A stretch of 64,000 bases of DNA from Flectonema sp. DT1601 (lineage: Eukaryota > Euglenozoa > Diplonemea > Diplonemida > Diplonemidae), in contig OZ025780.1 in assembly GCA_964019425.1 (NCBI GenBank), forward strand, positions 948,001 to 1,012,000, read 5' to 3'. The notes below the pieces were generated by a model, which searched no databases, was not told the DNA's origin, and saw nothing but the letters and a program-made list of their open reading frames with translations. Position 1 is the stretch's first letter. Every line of letters begins with the position of its first letter. Below are positions 1 to 11,491 of this stretch, piece after piece. The position numbers were made by a program, and so were the translations under genes.

Positions 1-1478
1 TTTTTTTCAAAATTAATAAAAAAGAATATAAAAAAAAAAATAAAAAAAAAAAAAAAGAATAAACAATGTTATCATTATTTTTTCTATCGTTCGACTTTGT
101 CGACTAATTTCTATTTTCCGTTTTTTTTCTTTAAAAATAAATAAAAAGAATTTAAAAAACAAAAAAAGAATAAACAATGTTATCATTTTTTTTTTTTTAT
201 CGATCGACTATGTCGATCACTTTCTATTTTCCGTCCTGGTCAAGACGCTAAACTGATTGTTTTTTTTTTTCAAAATTAAAAAAGAATATAAAAAAAAAAA
301 AATAAAAAAAAAAAAAGAATAAACAATGTTATCATTGTTTTTTTTATCGATCGACTCTGTCGACTAATTTCTATTTTCTTTTTTTTCTTTAAAAAATAAA
401 TAAAAAGAATTTAAAAAAAAAAAAAAAAAAGAATAAACAATGTTATCATTGTTTTTTTATCGATCGACTATGTCGATTACTTTCTATTTTCCGTCCTGGT
501 CAAGACGCTAAACTGATTGTTTTTTTCAAAATTAATAAAAAAGAATATAAAAAAAAAATAAAAAAAAAAGATTAAACAATGTTATCATTGTTTTTTTTAT
601 CGTTCGACCTTGTCGACTAATTTCTATTTTCCGTTTTTTTCTTTAAAAATAAATAAAAAAGAATTTAAAAAAAAAAAAAAAAAAGAATAAACAATGTTAT
701 CATTGTTTTTTTATCGATCGACTATGTCGATTACTTTCTATTTTCCGTCCTGGTCAAGACGCTAAACTGATTGTTTTTTTCAAAATTAATAAAAAAGAAT
801 ATAATAAAAAAAATAAAAAAAAAATAAAAAAAAAATAAAAAAAAAATAAAAAAAAAAAGATTAAACAATGTTATCATTGTTTTTTTTTATCGTTCGACCT
901 TGTCGACTAATTTCTATTTTTTTTTTCTTTAAAAATAAATAAGAAAGAATTTAAAAAAAAAAAAAAAAAAGAATAAACAATGTTATCATTGTTTTTTTTA
1001 TCGATCGACTCTGTCGACTAATTTCTATTTTCTTTTTTTTCTTTAAAAAATAAATAAAAAGAATTTAAAAAAAAAAAAAAAAAAGAATAAACAATGTTAT
1101 CATTGTTTTTTTATCGATCGACTATGTCGATTACTTTCTATTTTCCGTCCTGGTCAAGACGCTAAACTGATTGTTTTTTTCAAAATTAATAAAAAAGAAT
1201 ATAAAAAAAAAAATAAAAAAAAAATAAGAAAAAAATAAAAAAAAAAAGATTAAACAATGTTATCATTGTTTTTTTTTATCGTTCGACCTTGTCGACTAAT
1301 TTCTATTTTTTTTTCTTTAAAAATAGATAAAAAAGAATAAAAAAAAAAAAAAAAAAAAAGAATAAACAATGTTATCATTGTTTTTTTATCGATCGACTAT
1401 GTCGATTACTTTCTATTTTCCGTCCTGGTCAAGACGCTAAATTGATTGTTTCTTCTTTAAAAATAAATTAAAAAAAAA

Positions 1479-1515
<37 letters not shown>

Positions 1516-1883
1516 AATAAACAATGTTATCATTGTTTTTATCGATCGGCTTTGTCGACTAATTTCTATTTTCCGTCCTGGTCAAGACGCTAAACTGATT
1601 GTTTTTCTAAAAATAAATAAAAAGAATAAAAAAAAAAAAAAAAAAAAAAAGAATAAACAATGTTATCATTGTTTTTTTATCGATCGACTCTGTCGACTAA
1701 TTTCTATTTTCCGTTTTCTTTTCTTTAAAAAATAAATAAAAAGAATAAAAAAAAAAAAAAAAAAAAAAAGAATAAACAATGTTATCATTGTTTCTTATCG
1801 ATCGACTTTGTCGACTAATTTCTATTTTCCGTCCTGGTCAAGACGCTAAACTGATTGTTTTTTCTTTAAAAATAAATAAAAGA

Positions 1884-1916
<33 letters not shown>

Positions 1917-2259
1917 AATAAACAATGTTATCATTGTTTTTTTATCGTTCGACTCTGTCGACTAATTTCTATTTTTTTTTTCTTTAAAAAATAAATAAAA
2001 AGAATAAAAAAAAAAAAAAAAAAAAAAAGAATAAACAATGTTATCATTGTTTTTTTATCGATCGACTCTGTCGACTAATTTCTATTTTCCGTTTTCTTTT
2101 CTTTAAAAAATAAATAAAAAGAATAAAAAAAAAAAAAAAAAAAAAAGAATAAACAATGTTATCATTGTTTCTTATCGATCGACTTTGTCGACTAATTTCT
2201 ATTTTCCGTCCTGGTCAAGACGCTAAACTGATTGTTTTTTCTTTAAAAATAAATAAAAG

Positions 2260-2294
<35 letters not shown>

Positions 2295-3311
2295 AATAAA
2301 CAATGTTATCATTGTTTTTTTTTATCGATCGACTTTGTCGACTAATTTCTATTTTCCGTCCTGGTCAAGACGCTAAACTGATTATTTTTTTCTTTAAAAA
2401 ATAAATAAAAAGAATAAAAAAAAAAAAAAAAAAAAAATGAATAAACAATGTTATCATTGGTTCTTATCGATCGACTTTGTCGACTAATTTCTATTTTCCG
2501 TCCTGGTCAAGACGCTAAACTGATTGTTTATTCTTTTAAAAAATAAATAAAAGATATAAAAAAAAAAAAAAAAAAAAAGAAATAAACAATGTTATCATTG
2601 GTTTTTTTTATCGATCGACTTTGTCGATTACTGTCTACTTTCCGTCCTGGTCAAGACGCTAAACTGATTTTTTTTTTTTTTTTTAAAAATTAATAAAAAG
2701 AATATAAAAAAAAAAAAAAAAAAAAAATGAATAAACAATGTTATCATTGTTTCTTATCGATCGACTTTGTCGACTAATTTCTATTTTCCGTCCTGGTCAG
2801 GACGCTAAACTGATTGTTTTTTCTTTAAAAAATAAATAAAAAGATAAATAAAAAAAAAAAAAAAAAAAAAGGAATAAACAATGTTATCATTGTTTTTTTT
2901 ATCGATCGACTATGTCGATTACTTTCTATTTTCCGTCCTGGTCAGGACGCTAAACTGATTGTTTTTTCTTTAAGAAATAAATAAAAAGTTAAAAAAAAAA
3001 AAAAAAAAAAAAAAAGGAATAAACAATGTTATCATTGTTTTTTTTTTATCGATCGACTATGTCGATTACTTTCTATTTTCTGTCCTGGTCAAGACGCTAA
3101 ACGGAAGTTTTTTCTTTAAAATAATTAAAAGGATTTAAAAAAAAAAAAAAAAAAAAAAAAAGAATAAACAATGTTATCATTGTTTTTTTTTCTATCGATC
3201 GACTATGTCGATTGATTTCTATTTTCCGTCCTGATCGAGACACTAAACTGATTGTTTCCTTTTTTTTTAAATAATAAATAAAAAAAAAAAAAATAAAAAA
3301 AAAAAAAAAAA
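1..3311 (+). repeat. AT-rich satellite array, forward block 1
   Basis: About 24 monomers of roughly 110-150 bp. Each carries the dyad AACAATG-TTAT-CATTGTT, then an ATCGATCGAC..GTCGA dyad and 'TTTCTATTTTCCGT'. One monomer type continues with CCTGGTCAAGACGCTAAACTGATTG, while the other lacks this and runs straight into TTTCTTTAAAAA. The two types alternate up to about 1.4 kb and the longer type dominates after that. A and T runs of 15-30 nt separate the boxes. There is no credible coding. The array runs off the left edge of the window. Confidence 0.95.
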
Positions 3312-3707
3312 AGAGCATCTCCCTGCTATCCCTCATATCCCCACAATAATATTATACCTTTTCATTTTCTCTTTCCTTTTCTGGTCTTTATTTTTTTTTT
3401 TCCTTTTTCATACAACGTTTTTTTATTTATATATTTTTTTTTTTTTTTTTTCATGTTTGATTATTTCCTCTTCATATTTTTTTTCTTTTTTCTTTTCTTT
3501 CTTTTTTTTCTTTTTTTTCTCTGCCTCTCTCTTAATTCTGTTCGTTTCTTTGAAACGAAAATTCATTTGAATATTATTCCTTGGTCAGCAACCATCATTG
3601 TCGCCCTTTGGGCCTGTTAAAAAAAAAAAAAATAAAAAGAAAGTTTACATCGGGAATAGGGCAGGAGCCAAAAGCTCCCAGTCCGTTACTTCCCACTTTA
3701 TCGAAAT
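3312..3707 (+). repeat. Repeat R1, copy a
   Basis: This begins with GAGCATCTCCCTGCTATCC directly after the satellite and ends near CCCACTTTATCGAAAT. The same sequence recurs at 8839-9113 (right part), 10741-11145 (whole) and, interrupted, at 12518-16504. It contains a conserved hairpin, TTCGTTTC-TTT-GAAACGAA. The last codons of the neighbouring transposase frame lie inside it, so R1 is either the 3' tail of that transposon or the sequence that truncated it. Confidence 0.8.
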
Positions 3708-4826
3708 TGCTTGCCTGTCTCTTAGGGAAGATGTTCGCAAATCAGGTAAAACTGGGATTTTAGGGATTTGAGAATCATCAAAGTTCTGTCCAGTTTCCTG
3801 TGCAGCCCTTTGAAGTTCCTCAATCTCCTTTTGCCTTTTTTTTTGTTTTGTTAAAATAGAATTTATCTCTTCAGAATACCAATTACAAAACTTGTTTCTA
3901 AATCTTTGCTTCAAACCAGCAAAAACTGAAATGTCCAGTGGTTGTAGCTTACCTGTCCAACCAGCTGGTATAAATATTGGCAGGTAGCCAAAGGATAAAA
4001 AGAAATCAAACATGGTACAATCATCCTGGCCACTAAAATGATCAAGAAGGATAATAAATATTTGGTTTTCATCAAGATTGTTACTCTCAACAATCTTAAG
4101 TCTGATTGGGTGAAGGTGAAATTCAATGTACTGCCTGGTTAGTTGTTTATTGGCAAAATGGTTTGTTGAACCAGAGGATAATATAAAACATTTGCCCTGA
4201 AGATTAGGAGATAGCTTTGGTTGACTGCGAGTAGTTTTGCCAGGTACAATCAAACAGAAGGGGTGGATATCACCTGCCTGTGAAACACAAGCAATACCTG
4301 TGATCTGCCTTTTATCATTGGCACAAGTAATTGGGACTTGAGTGGCCCCCCTTTGTTCCAAGGTCTTCTTTGGTGCTGGTGTTAACTGTAGCCCTGTGTG
4401 ATCAATATTTAATACACAGCAGGGTGGAACTTCACAGTCATGTATTGCCTGTTTTAGTTCCATTGTAAACTCCCTTTGTGCTTCAAGGAGATTCTTCTCT
4501 TGAAGGGGTTTACTTGCAGTTGCTGAGCGCCAAACAAATCCTCTTGCACCCATAAACTTCTTTGCCCATTCAGTTGTGAATGTAATTTCCCTTTGTGGGT
4601 CATTTCTGTAGTATATGGCCTTGGCTGTGGCCTTAACTACCAGACTGTTGATTGAAGCACCAAACCTTCTTAAGTTCCTTAGGTGTGCTAAGACCTCTTC
4701 TTCATTTGTTTCTGAAAGGTGGGAAGGTCTTCCAGCTTTTCGCTTGACTGCCTGCATACTGTTCCTTTCTCTATAAAGCTTAACTGCATGTCTTGCAGTT
4801 GTCTCTGCAAGTCTCTTTCCCTTCAC
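3645..4826 (-). pseudogene. pogo/Tigger-type DDE transposase, main part
   Basis: This is 393 codons of a DDE_1-superfamily transposase (pogo, Tigger, jerky and CENP-B relatives), which cuts and pastes DNA at TA sites. Visible are a helix-turn-helix-like N-terminal stretch with AGRPSHLS, then the catalytic-core signatures NIDHTGLQL (first Asp), IILLDHFSGQ (second Asp) and GWTGKLQPLDISVF (third Asp), in the usual order. The first ATG-like start of this frame is not native: the true N-terminus lies in another frame at 4840-5055, so a frameshift separates the two parts. The last 20 or so codons run into repeat R1 and may not be native. Confidence 0.8.
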
Positions 4827-5443
4827 CTTGGTTCCACACCCTGATCCCTGCTGCTAAGTTGGTGGCCACTGACATCCTCCTACCTATCTCTATCAGTTCT
4901 TCTTTTTCCCACTTCACCTGATTTCTCTTTCCCTTTTCCTCTCTTACTTGCCTAGCAATGCTTCTTACTATTGGTCCAGGTAGGTTGAATCTTGGTGGTG
5001 GTGTATTTCCATCCTTCTTTAGGAAGGAAGTAATAAGTGGCTGTTCCTTTGGCATTGTTGTTTTGTTTGCTGGTTTAAATAACTTTTTTAACTTGATGAT
5101 GTACACACACAGAAATCTAAATCATTGCAGTAAAATTCTTTAGCAATTATTACTAGTTGTTCCCTTGGTATGTTTGTTTTTGTTTGCTAAGTTCAAATAA
5201 ATTCCTTTAACTTTTGGTTCCAACCATGATTGCACTTGATGCAGGACATAAAAATAATAATCCTTACATAAACTCTGCAATAAATTTTTTTTGTTGCAGG
5301 GAAATATTTCTTACAGCAGAAATCCTCTGTGGCAGGGAAATATTCTTGTGGGGAAAAACCCGCGAGTTTGAAAAAAAATCCCCAAATCCGCGAGAATATT
5401 TCCCCGCAAGAATATTTCCCCGCGAGAATATTTCCCTTTACAG
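3708..5443 (-). mobile_element. pogo/Tigger-like DNA transposon, 3' end missing
   Basis: The 5' end is at 5443 and reads inward CTGTAAAGGGAAATATTC, flanked outside by TA at 5444-5445. The same 18 bases end a derivative at 16839, also followed by TA, so this is the family's terminal inverted repeat and TA is the target. The subterminal region (about 5290-5443) repeats GGGAAATATTC and CGCGAGAATATTTCCC modules that can fold back. The transposase reads on the minus strand. No matching terminus is visible at the 3' side, where the element meets repeat R1. Confidence 0.75.
4840..5055 (-). pseudogene. pogo/Tigger-type transposase, N-terminal part
   Basis: The N-terminus starts at the ATG at 5055 with MPKEQPLITSFLKKDGNTPP and runs to RMSVATNLAAGIRVWNQ, a DNA-binding-type lead-in. 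It is one frame away from the main transposase reading frame, with the change near 4826-4840. A near-identical copy of the first 80 bases lies in the opposite orientation at 16503-16590, which confirms that this is the start of the transposon's gene. Confidence 0.65.
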
Positions 5444-5449
5444 TATTCT

Positions 5450-6352
5450 TTTTTTTGTATTTTTTTATATTCTTTTTTATTAATTTTGAAAAAAAAACAA
5501 TCAGTTTAGCGTCTTGACCAGGACGGAAAATAGAAAGTAATCGACATAGTCGATCGATAAAAAAAACAATGATAACATTGTTTATTCTTTTTTTTTTTTT
5601 TTTTTTTAAATTCTTTTTATTTATTTTTTAAAGAAAAAAAACGGAAAATAGAAATTAGTCAACAAAGTCGAACGATAAAAAAAAAAACAATGATAACATT
5701 GTTTATTCTTTTTTTTTTTTTTTTTTTTAAATTCTTTTTATTTATTTTGAAAAAAAAAACAATCAGTTTAGCGTCTTGACCAGGACGGAAAATAGAAAGT
5801 AATCGACATAGTCGATCGATAAAAAAAAACAATGATAACATTGTTTATTCTTTTTTTTTTTTTTTTTTTTAAATTCTTTTTATTTATTTTTTAAAGAAAA
5901 AAAACGGAAAATAGAAATTAGTCAACAAAGTCGAACGATAAAAAAAAAAACAATGATAACATTGTTTATTCTTTTTTTTTTATTTTTTTTTTTTTTAATA
6001 TTTTTTTTTATTTTGAAAAAAAAAAACAATCAGTTTAGCGTCTTGACCAGGACGGAAAATAGAAAGTAATCGACATAGTCGATCGATAAAAAAAAACAAT
6101 GATAACATTGTTTATTCTTTTTTTTTATTTTAAATTCTTTTTATTCATTTTTTAAAGAAAAAAAACGGAAAATAGAAATTAGTCGACAAAGTCGAACGAT
6201 AAAAAAAAAAACAATGATAACATTGTTTATTCTTTTTTTTTTTGTATTTTTTTTAATATTCTTTTTTATTAATTTTGAAAAAAAAAAACAATCAGTTTAG
6301 CGTCTTGACCAGGACGGAAAATAGAAAGTGATCGACATAGTCGATCGATAAA
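5450..6352 (-). repeat. AT-rich satellite array, inverted block 1
   Basis: Six or so monomers of the same satellite, all in reverse orientation relative to 1-3311 (AACAATGATAACATTGTT followed by TTTATTC). Long and short types alternate regularly. The block starts just after the pogo-like terminus at 5443 and stops in mid-monomer near 6352. Confidence 0.93.
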
Positions 6353-6639
6353 AAAACAATTTTTATTAGTATTTATTTATTTGTATTATTTTGTCGATAT
6401 GTTTATGTCCGTTAGATCATAACGTTAATCAGGTTAATTGTCAACTGTTAATTGTAAATGGTCTAAACCCCAATCCAAGTTCCCAAGGCTTGGCATAGAT
6501 TTGAGTGACGCCTTACTGGCCTCCTCATCCTCTATGAGTGGTGAGGGGGCCAGCAATGGTTTTTTTTTTTTTTTCTCTTATTTCTTTTTTTCTTTTTCTT
6601 TTACTCTAATATGAAATATTTTTGAACAAAATGTGATTA

Positions 6640-6674
<35 letters not shown>

Positions 6675-6780
6675 TAAATGAATAATAAAAAAAAAAAAAA
6701 AAAAAACATGCCTTGGGAATACAACCAAAGCCCCAATTAATCGGTCCTTTCTTTTTTCCTTCTTGTCAAGTGATCGCTCC
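6353..6780. repeat. Dispersed repeat with hairpin and conserved 3' motif
   Basis: Bases 6360-6445 are matched in reverse complement at about 11250-11340. Bases 6455-6490 (GTCTAAACCCCAATCC and CCCAAGGCTTGGC) are matched in reverse complement at 19588-19619. Next to it is an imperfect hairpin with CTGGCC/GGCCAG arms near 6518-6555. The remaining 6560-6705 is A/T runs. I see no gene. Confidence 0.6.
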
Positions 6781-7262
6781 ACTCGTCGATCACCAAAACC
6801 GATTGTATTTATATCTGTTCTTTTCTCAACGATCGGCTATACCGATCATTTTTTTTAAAAATAATTGTTTTCTTCTTCTCGACGATCAGATCCAATTGAT
6901 CGACCTTTTCTTTTTTTTTCCTTTATTCCTTCCATCCCTCCCGCTCCCCTTATTTTAATAAAAACAAGATCAGCTCAGCTTGATCGTTAAACTTTTTTTA
7001 TTTATTTATTTATTTTTTTTTTTATTTAAACTGATTGTATTTATATCTGGTTATTTTTCTCAATGATCGGCTATGCCGATCGACCTTTAAAATAATTGTC
7101 TTCTTCTTCTCGACGACCAGATCCAATTGATCGACCTTTTCTTTTTCTTTCCTTTATTCCTTCCATCCCTCCCGCTCCCCTTATTTTAATAAAAACAAGA
7201 TCAGCTCTGCTTGATCGTTATTTATTTATTTATTTATTTATTTTTTTTTTTTTTTGTTGGTC
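6781..7262. repeat. Tandem ~220-bp duplication rich in GATCG
   Basis: Two copies (about 6797-6995 and 7022-7227) share ACTGATTGTATTTATATCTG, a GATCGGC-TAT-GCCGATC dyad (diverged in copy 1), TCCAATTGATCGACCTTTTC, the ATTCCTTCCATCCCTCCCGC block, and AACAAGATCAGCTC. The dyads and ACTGATTG suggest a distant relative of the main satellite. No gene. Confidence 0.75.
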
Positions 7263-7880
7263 CTAGTCAAGACCTTAAACTGACTAATCGGTCTTAACTT
7301 TAACTAAATGAATGAACCCTTTCCGTTTTCCTTTTTCTCTTTATTACTCTCTATCTGGTCTGTTATGTCATAAATCTCATTTAATTTTATCATTCATTTT
7401 AATTTTCACTGTTTCCCATCTACATTTTATTTTCAAATAGTTCCGGTCTGTCTTTAATTTTAAATAAAACTGATCATGTTAACTCAATATTTTTTCTTAT
7501 GTGCAAGAGATACCAACACGCAAGAGATACCAACGCACATACGAGATACCAGCACTTCCGAGATACCGACACAAAAGAGATACCAAGACACTTAAGATAC
7601 CAGAAATGACAGTGAGAGGTAGAATGAACTCTCCTCCTTGTGTCCGATCCTGATTATTTTTTGTTGAATTGGTAGTGTTACCTCAGTTTGCTACTCTCGT
7701 ATCTGTGTTGTGTTAACTCATGTAAGTGATCTTAACTCCTGTTAAATAAAAAAAAAATTTCAAAAAAAAAGAAATTAAAAAAGAAGAATTTTCAAATGAA
7801 GTTGTATCAACCCCTGCCACCCATTATGATCAATTCCGCTTGTTTTTTTTTTTTTTTTTTTTTTCTTCTTTCTTTTCTTC
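7263..7880. repeat. Diverged repeat DNA with a short minisatellite
   Basis: Bases 7325-7465 resemble part of the 803-bp direct repeats farther right (12720-12830), sharing TGTTTCCCATCTAC and TTCCGGTC/TTCTGGTC. Bases 7500-7600 hold about six degenerate copies of a GAGATACCAACAC-type unit. I see no coding region. Confidence 0.5.
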
Positions 7881-8690
7881 AAATTTAAAAAATATAAAAG
7901 ATGAAACAATGTTATCATTGTTTTTTTTATCGATCGACTATGTCGATTACTTCCAGTTTTCCGTCCTGGTCAAGACGCTAAACTGATTGTTTTTTTTTTT
8001 TTTTAAAAAATTAATAAAAAGAATATAAAAAAAAAAAAAAAAAAAGAATAAACAATGTTATCATTGTTTTTTATCGTTCGACTTTGTCGACTAATTTCTA
8101 TTTTCCGTTTCTTTTCTTTAAAGAATAAATAAAAAGAATTTAAAATAAAAAAAAGAATAAACAATGTTATCATTGTTTTTTTATCGATCGACTATGTCGA
8201 TTACTTTCTATTTTCCGTCCTGGTCAAGACGCTAAACTGATTGTTTTTTTTTTTTTCAAAATTAATAAAAAAGAATATAAAAAAAAAAAAAAAAAAAAAA
8301 AAAGAATAAACAATGTTATCATTGTTTTTTTTTATTGTTCGACTTTGTTGACTAATTTCTATTTTCCGTTTTTTTTCTTTAAAAAATAAATAAAAAGAAT
8401 ATAAAATAAAAAAAAAGAATAAACAATGTTATCATTGTTTTTTTTATTGTTCGACTTTGTTGACTAATTTCTATTTTCCGTTTTTTTTCTTTAAAAAATA
8501 AATAAAAAGGATTTAAAATAAAAAAAAAGAATAAACAATGTTATCATTGTTTTTTTGTCGATCGACTATGTCGATCACTTTCTATTTTCCGTCCTGGTCA
8601 AGACGCTAAACTGATTGTTTTTTTTCAAAATTAATAAAAAAGAATATAAAAAGAATAAAAAAGAATATAAAAAAGAAAAAAAAAGTGAAA
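7881..8690 (+). repeat. AT-rich satellite array, forward block 2
   Basis: Six monomers in forward orientation with the AACAATGTTATCATTGTT dyad near 7905, 8048, 8162, 8306, 8423 and 8537. Two carry TTGTTGAC in place of TTGTCGAC. Confidence 0.93.
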
Positions 8691-8838
8691 AAAAAATAAT
8701 CCCACCGCGTAAAATGAGAGATTGGGGCCGAACCTTTCCACCTCGTAAAAAATCTCGAAAAATGGATGCATTTTTGACCAACGGCTGCTCGAAGCAAAAC
8801 TGGTTTTCGCGGCCGGTTATTTTTGGAATGACTAATAT
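8691..8838. mobile_element. Fragment resembling the end of a TA-flanked miniature element
   Basis: About 140 bp of sequence not seen elsewhere in the window, ending GGAATGACTAATATATA directly against repeat R1. The miniature elements at 14809-16369 end GGAATGACTG and sit at the same TATATA site of R1, so this is probably a related element end whose other half is gone. No coding assigned. Confidence 0.4.
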
Positions 8839-8895
8839 ATATTTTTTTTTTTTTTTTTCATGTTTGATTATTTCCTCTTCATTTTTTTCTTTCTC

Positions 8896-8926
<31 letters not shown>

Positions 8927-9113
8927 TCTCTGCCTCTCTCTTAATTCTGTTCGTTTCTTTGAAACGAAAATTCATTTGAATATTATTCCTTGGTCAGCAA
9001 CCATCATTGTCGCCCTTTGGGCCTGTTAAAAAAAAATAAAAATAAAAAGAAAGTTTACATCGGGAATAGGGCAGGAGCCAAAAGCTCCCAGTCCGTTACT
9101 TCCCACTTTATCG
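8839..9113 (+). repeat. Repeat R1, copy b (right part only)
   Basis: Matches R1 from the TTTCATGTTTGATTATTTCC segment to CCCACTTTATCGAAA, including the TTCGTTTC/GAAACGAA hairpin. It then passes straight into satellite. Confidence 0.8.
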
Positions 9114-10561
9114 AAAAAAAAAAAAAAAAAAAAGAATAAACAATGTTATCATTGTTTTTTTTTTTATCGTTCGACTTTGTCGACTAATTTCTATTTTCCG
9201 TTTCTTTTCTTTAAAGAATAAATAAAAAGAATTTAAAATAAAAAAAAGAATAAACAATGTTATCATTGTTTTTTTATCGATCGTCTATGTCGATCACTTT
9301 CTATTTTCCGTCCTGGTCAAGACGCTAAACTGATTGTTTTTTTTTTCAAAATTAATAAAAAAAGAATATAAAAAATACAAAAAAAAGAATAAACAATGTT
9401 ATCATTGTTTTTTTTATCGATCGACTATGTCGATTACTTTCTATTTTCCGTCCTGGTCAAGACGCTAAACTGATTGTTTTTTTTTCAAAATTAATAAAAA
9501 AGAATATAAAAAAATACAAAAAAAAGAATAAACAATGTTATCATTGTTTTTTTTATCGATCGACTATGTCGATTACTTTCTATTTTCCGTCCTGGTCAAG
9601 ACGCTAAACTGATTGTTTTTTTTTTCAAAATAAAAAAAAAATATTAAAAAAAAAAAATAAAAAAAAAGAATAAACAATGTTATCATTGTTTTTTTTTATC
9701 GTTCGACTTTGTTGACTAATTTCTATTTTCCGTTTTTTTTCTTTAAAAAATTAATAAAAAGAATTTAAAAAAAAAAAAAAAAAAAAAAAAGAATAAACAA
9801 TGTTATCATTGTTTTTTTTATCGATCGACTATGTCGATTACTTTCTATTTTCCGTCCTGGTCAAGACGCTAAACTGATTGTTTTTTTTTTCAAAATTAAT
9901 AAAAAAGAATATAAAAAAATACAAAAAAAAGAATAAACAATGTTATCATTGTTTTTTTTTATCGTTCGACTTTGTCGACTAATTTCTATTTTCCGTTTTT
10001 TTTTCTTTAAAAAATAAATAAAAAGAATTTAAAATAAAAAAAAAAAAAAGAATAAACAATGTTATCATTGTTTTTTTATCGATCGACTATGTCGATTACT
10101 TTCTATTTTCCGTCCTGGTCAAGACGCTAAACTGATTGTTTTTTTTTTCAAAATTAATAAAAAAGAATATAAAAAAAATAAAAAAAAAAAGAATAAACAG
10201 TGTTATCATTGTTTTTTTTTATCGTTCGACTTTGTTGACTAATTTCTATTTTCCATTTTTTTTCTTTTTAAAAAATAAATAAAAAGAATTAAAATAAAAA
10301 AAAAAAAAAAAAGAATAAACAATGTTATCATTGTTTTTTTTATCGATCGACTATGTCGATTACTTTCTATTTTCCGTCCTGGTCAGGACGCTAAACTGAT
10401 TGTTTTTTCTTTAAAAATAAATAAAAAGAATAAAAAAAAAAAAAAAAAGGAATAAACAATGTTATCATTGTTTTTTTTTTATCGATCGACTATGTCGATT
10501 ACTTACTATTTTCCGTCCTGGTCAAGACGCTAAACTGATTGTTTTTTCTTTAAAATAATTA

Positions 10562-10596
<35 letters not shown>

Positions 10597-10740
10597 AATA
10601 AACAATGTTATCATAGTTTTTTTTTCTATCGATCAACTATGTCGATTAATTTCTATTTTCCGTCCTGATCGAGACGCTAAACTGATTGTTTCCTTTTTTT
10701 AAATAATAAATAAGAAAAAAAAAAAAAAAAAAAAAAAAAA
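9114..10740 (+). repeat. AT-rich satellite array, forward block 3
   Basis: About 12 monomers, forward. Some carry CGTCCTGGTCAGGACG, a perfect 16-base palindrome version of the third box (for example near 10376). Most carry the less symmetric CGTCCTGGTCAAGACG. Confidence 0.93.
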
Positions 10741-10921
10741 GAGCATCTCCCTGCTATCCCTCATATCCCCACAATAATATTATACCTTTTCATTTTCTCT
10801 TTCCTTTTCTGGTCTTTTTTTTTTCTTTTTTTTCCTTTTTCATACAACGTTTTTTATTTATATATATATTTTTTTTTTTTTTTTTTTCATGTTTGATTAT
10901 TTCCTCTTCATTTTTTTTTTC

Positions 10922-10952
<31 letters not shown>

Positions 10953-11145
10953 CCTCTGCCTCTCTCTTAATTCTGTTCGTTTCTTTGAAACGAAAATTCA
11001 TTTGAATATTATTCCTTGGTCAGCAACCATCATTGTCGCCCTTTGGGCCTGTTAAAAAAAAAAATAAAAATAAAAAGAAAGTTTACATCGGGAATAGGGC
11101 AGGAGCCAAAAGCTCCCAGTCCGTTACTTCCCACTTTATCGAAAT
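10741..11145 (+). repeat. Repeat R1, copy c (complete)
   Basis: An uninterrupted copy from GAGCATCTCCCTGC to CCCACTTTATCGAAATT. It gives the reference layout for judging insertions in copy d: CACAATAATATTATACC at 10770-10787 and TATATATATATTTT near 10860 are the two sites split there. Confidence 0.85.
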
Positions 11146-11491
11146 TCTAGAACTTAGCAATCGTCATCTAAAAAGATTCTTCTGCGATCATGAAAGTTCG
11201 TTGAGGTTGGAGTTCGCTTTTTTTTTTTTTTTGATAAGCGCTCAAAGCAATTACAATTAACAATTAATCTGATTGACGTTATGATCGGACAGACATAAAC
11301 ATATCGACAAAATAATACAAATAATTTAATACTAATAGAAACTAGAACTTAGCAATCGTCATCTAAAAAGATTCTTCTGCGATCATGAGGATTCGTTGAG
11401 GGTGGAGTTCGCTTTTTTTGTGATAGGCGCTCCCTCGGACGCTTTGGGGTCTCATTTTCTTCTTGCGCTTCCTTTTCGGGTGGGTTAAAAC
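11146..11491. repeat. 85-bp direct repeat pair flanking an inverted copy of 6360-6445
   Basis: CTAGAACTTAGCAATCGTC with about 65 following bases occurs at 11146-11232 and again at 11343-11430. The 110 bp between them contain the reverse complement of 6360-6445 (TTATGATCGGACAGACATAA). Unique sequence fills 11431-11491. No gene seen. Confidence 0.6.
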
